From Gallionella sp. (GTDB taxonomy: Bacteria > Pseudomonadota > Gammaproteobacteria > Burkholderiales > Gallionellaceae): a DNA stretch of 8,223 bases. Under the pieces are notes generated by a model that was not told the DNA's origin, ran no database searches, and saw only the letters and a list, made by a program, of their open reading frames with translations. Made by a program: the position numbers and the translations under genes. This document shows positions 8,046 to 8,223 of the stretch, one piece after another (within the stretch, counting starts at the first letter, position 1; each line of letters opens with the position of its first letter). The stretch covers positions 1 to 8,223 of the forward strand of contig JARCRR010000011.1 of assembly GCA_029850565.1 (NCBI GenBank), written 5' to 3'.

Positions 8046-8126
8046 TTATGGTGATTGCAGTTCATTGACAGCTATCCTCAAGCAGGCATAAAGTTCGAAC
8101 CACTTGCAGATCTGTTCAACGCACAT
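8046..8126 (-). CDS. Very small hypothetical ORF, 26 residues
   Basis: This ORF reads MCVEQICKWFELYACLRIAV followed by NELQSP. It is plausibly helical and amphipathic, and ends 12 bases before the next minus-strand ATG at 8033. It has no strong ribosome site and no family I recognise. It could be a leader peptide, a remnant of a larger gene, or chance. It is listed because it is in tandem with the 41-residue ORF and the xis-int pair. Confidence 0.15.
   Translation of the reverse strand: MCVEQICKWFELYACLRIAVNELQSP
8065..8094 (+). promoter_or_regulatory. Possible rightward promoter with perfect -35
   Basis: TTGACA (8065-8070) is a perfect sigma70 -35. It is followed after 18 bp by TAAAGT (8089-8094, four of six) or after 17 bp by ATAAAG. 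It points out of the window, opposite to xis-int, as expected for a divergent early promoter in an integrative element. The -10 is weak. Confidence 0.3.
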
Positions 8127-8177
8127 CGCACCGCACGCACGGCGCGAGGCTCATAGCAGAATCCCCAGAACAGTGAG

Positions 8178-8216
8178 GCTGGCGCAAGACAAGAACCCGC
8201 GCAGCGGGCGGCCAGC
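8178..8216. repeat. Nested GC-rich inverted repeats at the window edge
   Basis: CCCGC (8196-8200) pairs with GCGGG (8204-8208) around a three-base loop. Outside it, GCTGGC (8178-8183) pairs with GCCAGC (8211-8216). Base composition jumps from AT-rich to GC-rich from about 8120 onward. No T-run follows, so this is not a clear terminator. It may be part of a structured RNA or the end of a gene lying beyond the window. Confidence 0.3.
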
Positions 8217-8223
8217 ATTCGAA

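Noticed and set aside
8088..8106. GTTCGAAC string resembling a tRNA T-loop
   Set aside because: No flanking T-stem pairing, acceptor stem or anticodon arm can be drawn around it on either strand. It is just an eight-base palindrome.

Overview
The window looks like a chromosomal segment of a betaproteobacterium (Nitrosomonadales or Gallionellaceae-like) carrying one end of a lambda-type integrative element. This placement is inferred from the UvrB and PntB protein sequences, the GC-rich codon use of pntB and uvrB, and the gene order uvrB followed by a low-molecular-weight protein-tyrosine phosphatase. I recall that order from betaproteobacterial genomes, where iscR usually comes next.

Host part (1-6311). 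The window opens inside pntB, the membrane beta subunit of proton-translocating NAD(P) transhydrogenase, which ends at a GNRA-loop terminator. A convergent gene for a four-helix DUF4149 membrane protein follows. A 144-base divergent intergenic region separates it from a two-gene signalling operon. That operon encodes a cytoplasmic histidine kinase with an N-terminal CBS-like pair and a protein made of two receiver domains with no recognisable output domain. Next comes uvrB, whose best promoter lies so close to the ATG that the mRNA should be almost leaderless. After uvrB there is a perfect 21-bp tandem duplication, then the first 13 codons of a phosphatase gene. That gene breaks off at the catalytic P-loop (C-M-G-N-I, then stop).

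Element part (about 6310-8223). The break in the phosphatase gene is read here as an attL-like (B-O-P') junction. It is followed by three 11-bp-phased repeats in the position of lambda's P'1-P'2-P'3 arm sites. Then, on the minus strand, come a complete lambda-Int-like tyrosine recombinase and a 72-residue lambda-Xis-like excisionase, overlapping by four bases (ATGA). Upstream of xis lie about 535 bases without a convincing gene. They hold an AT-rich stretch dense in short palindromes, two or three tiny minus-strand ORFs, a perfect -35 box facing out of the window, and a GC-rich hairpin at the edge. The element's cargo and its other attachment site lie beyond base 8223.

How the parts connect: the element appears able to integrate and excise (all Int catalytic residues and Xis are intact), and its target is the codons for an invariant enzyme active site. 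Integration should switch the phosphatase off unless the far end supplies a new 5' end. This site architecture is the most interesting feature; no wholly new system is visible in the bases shown.
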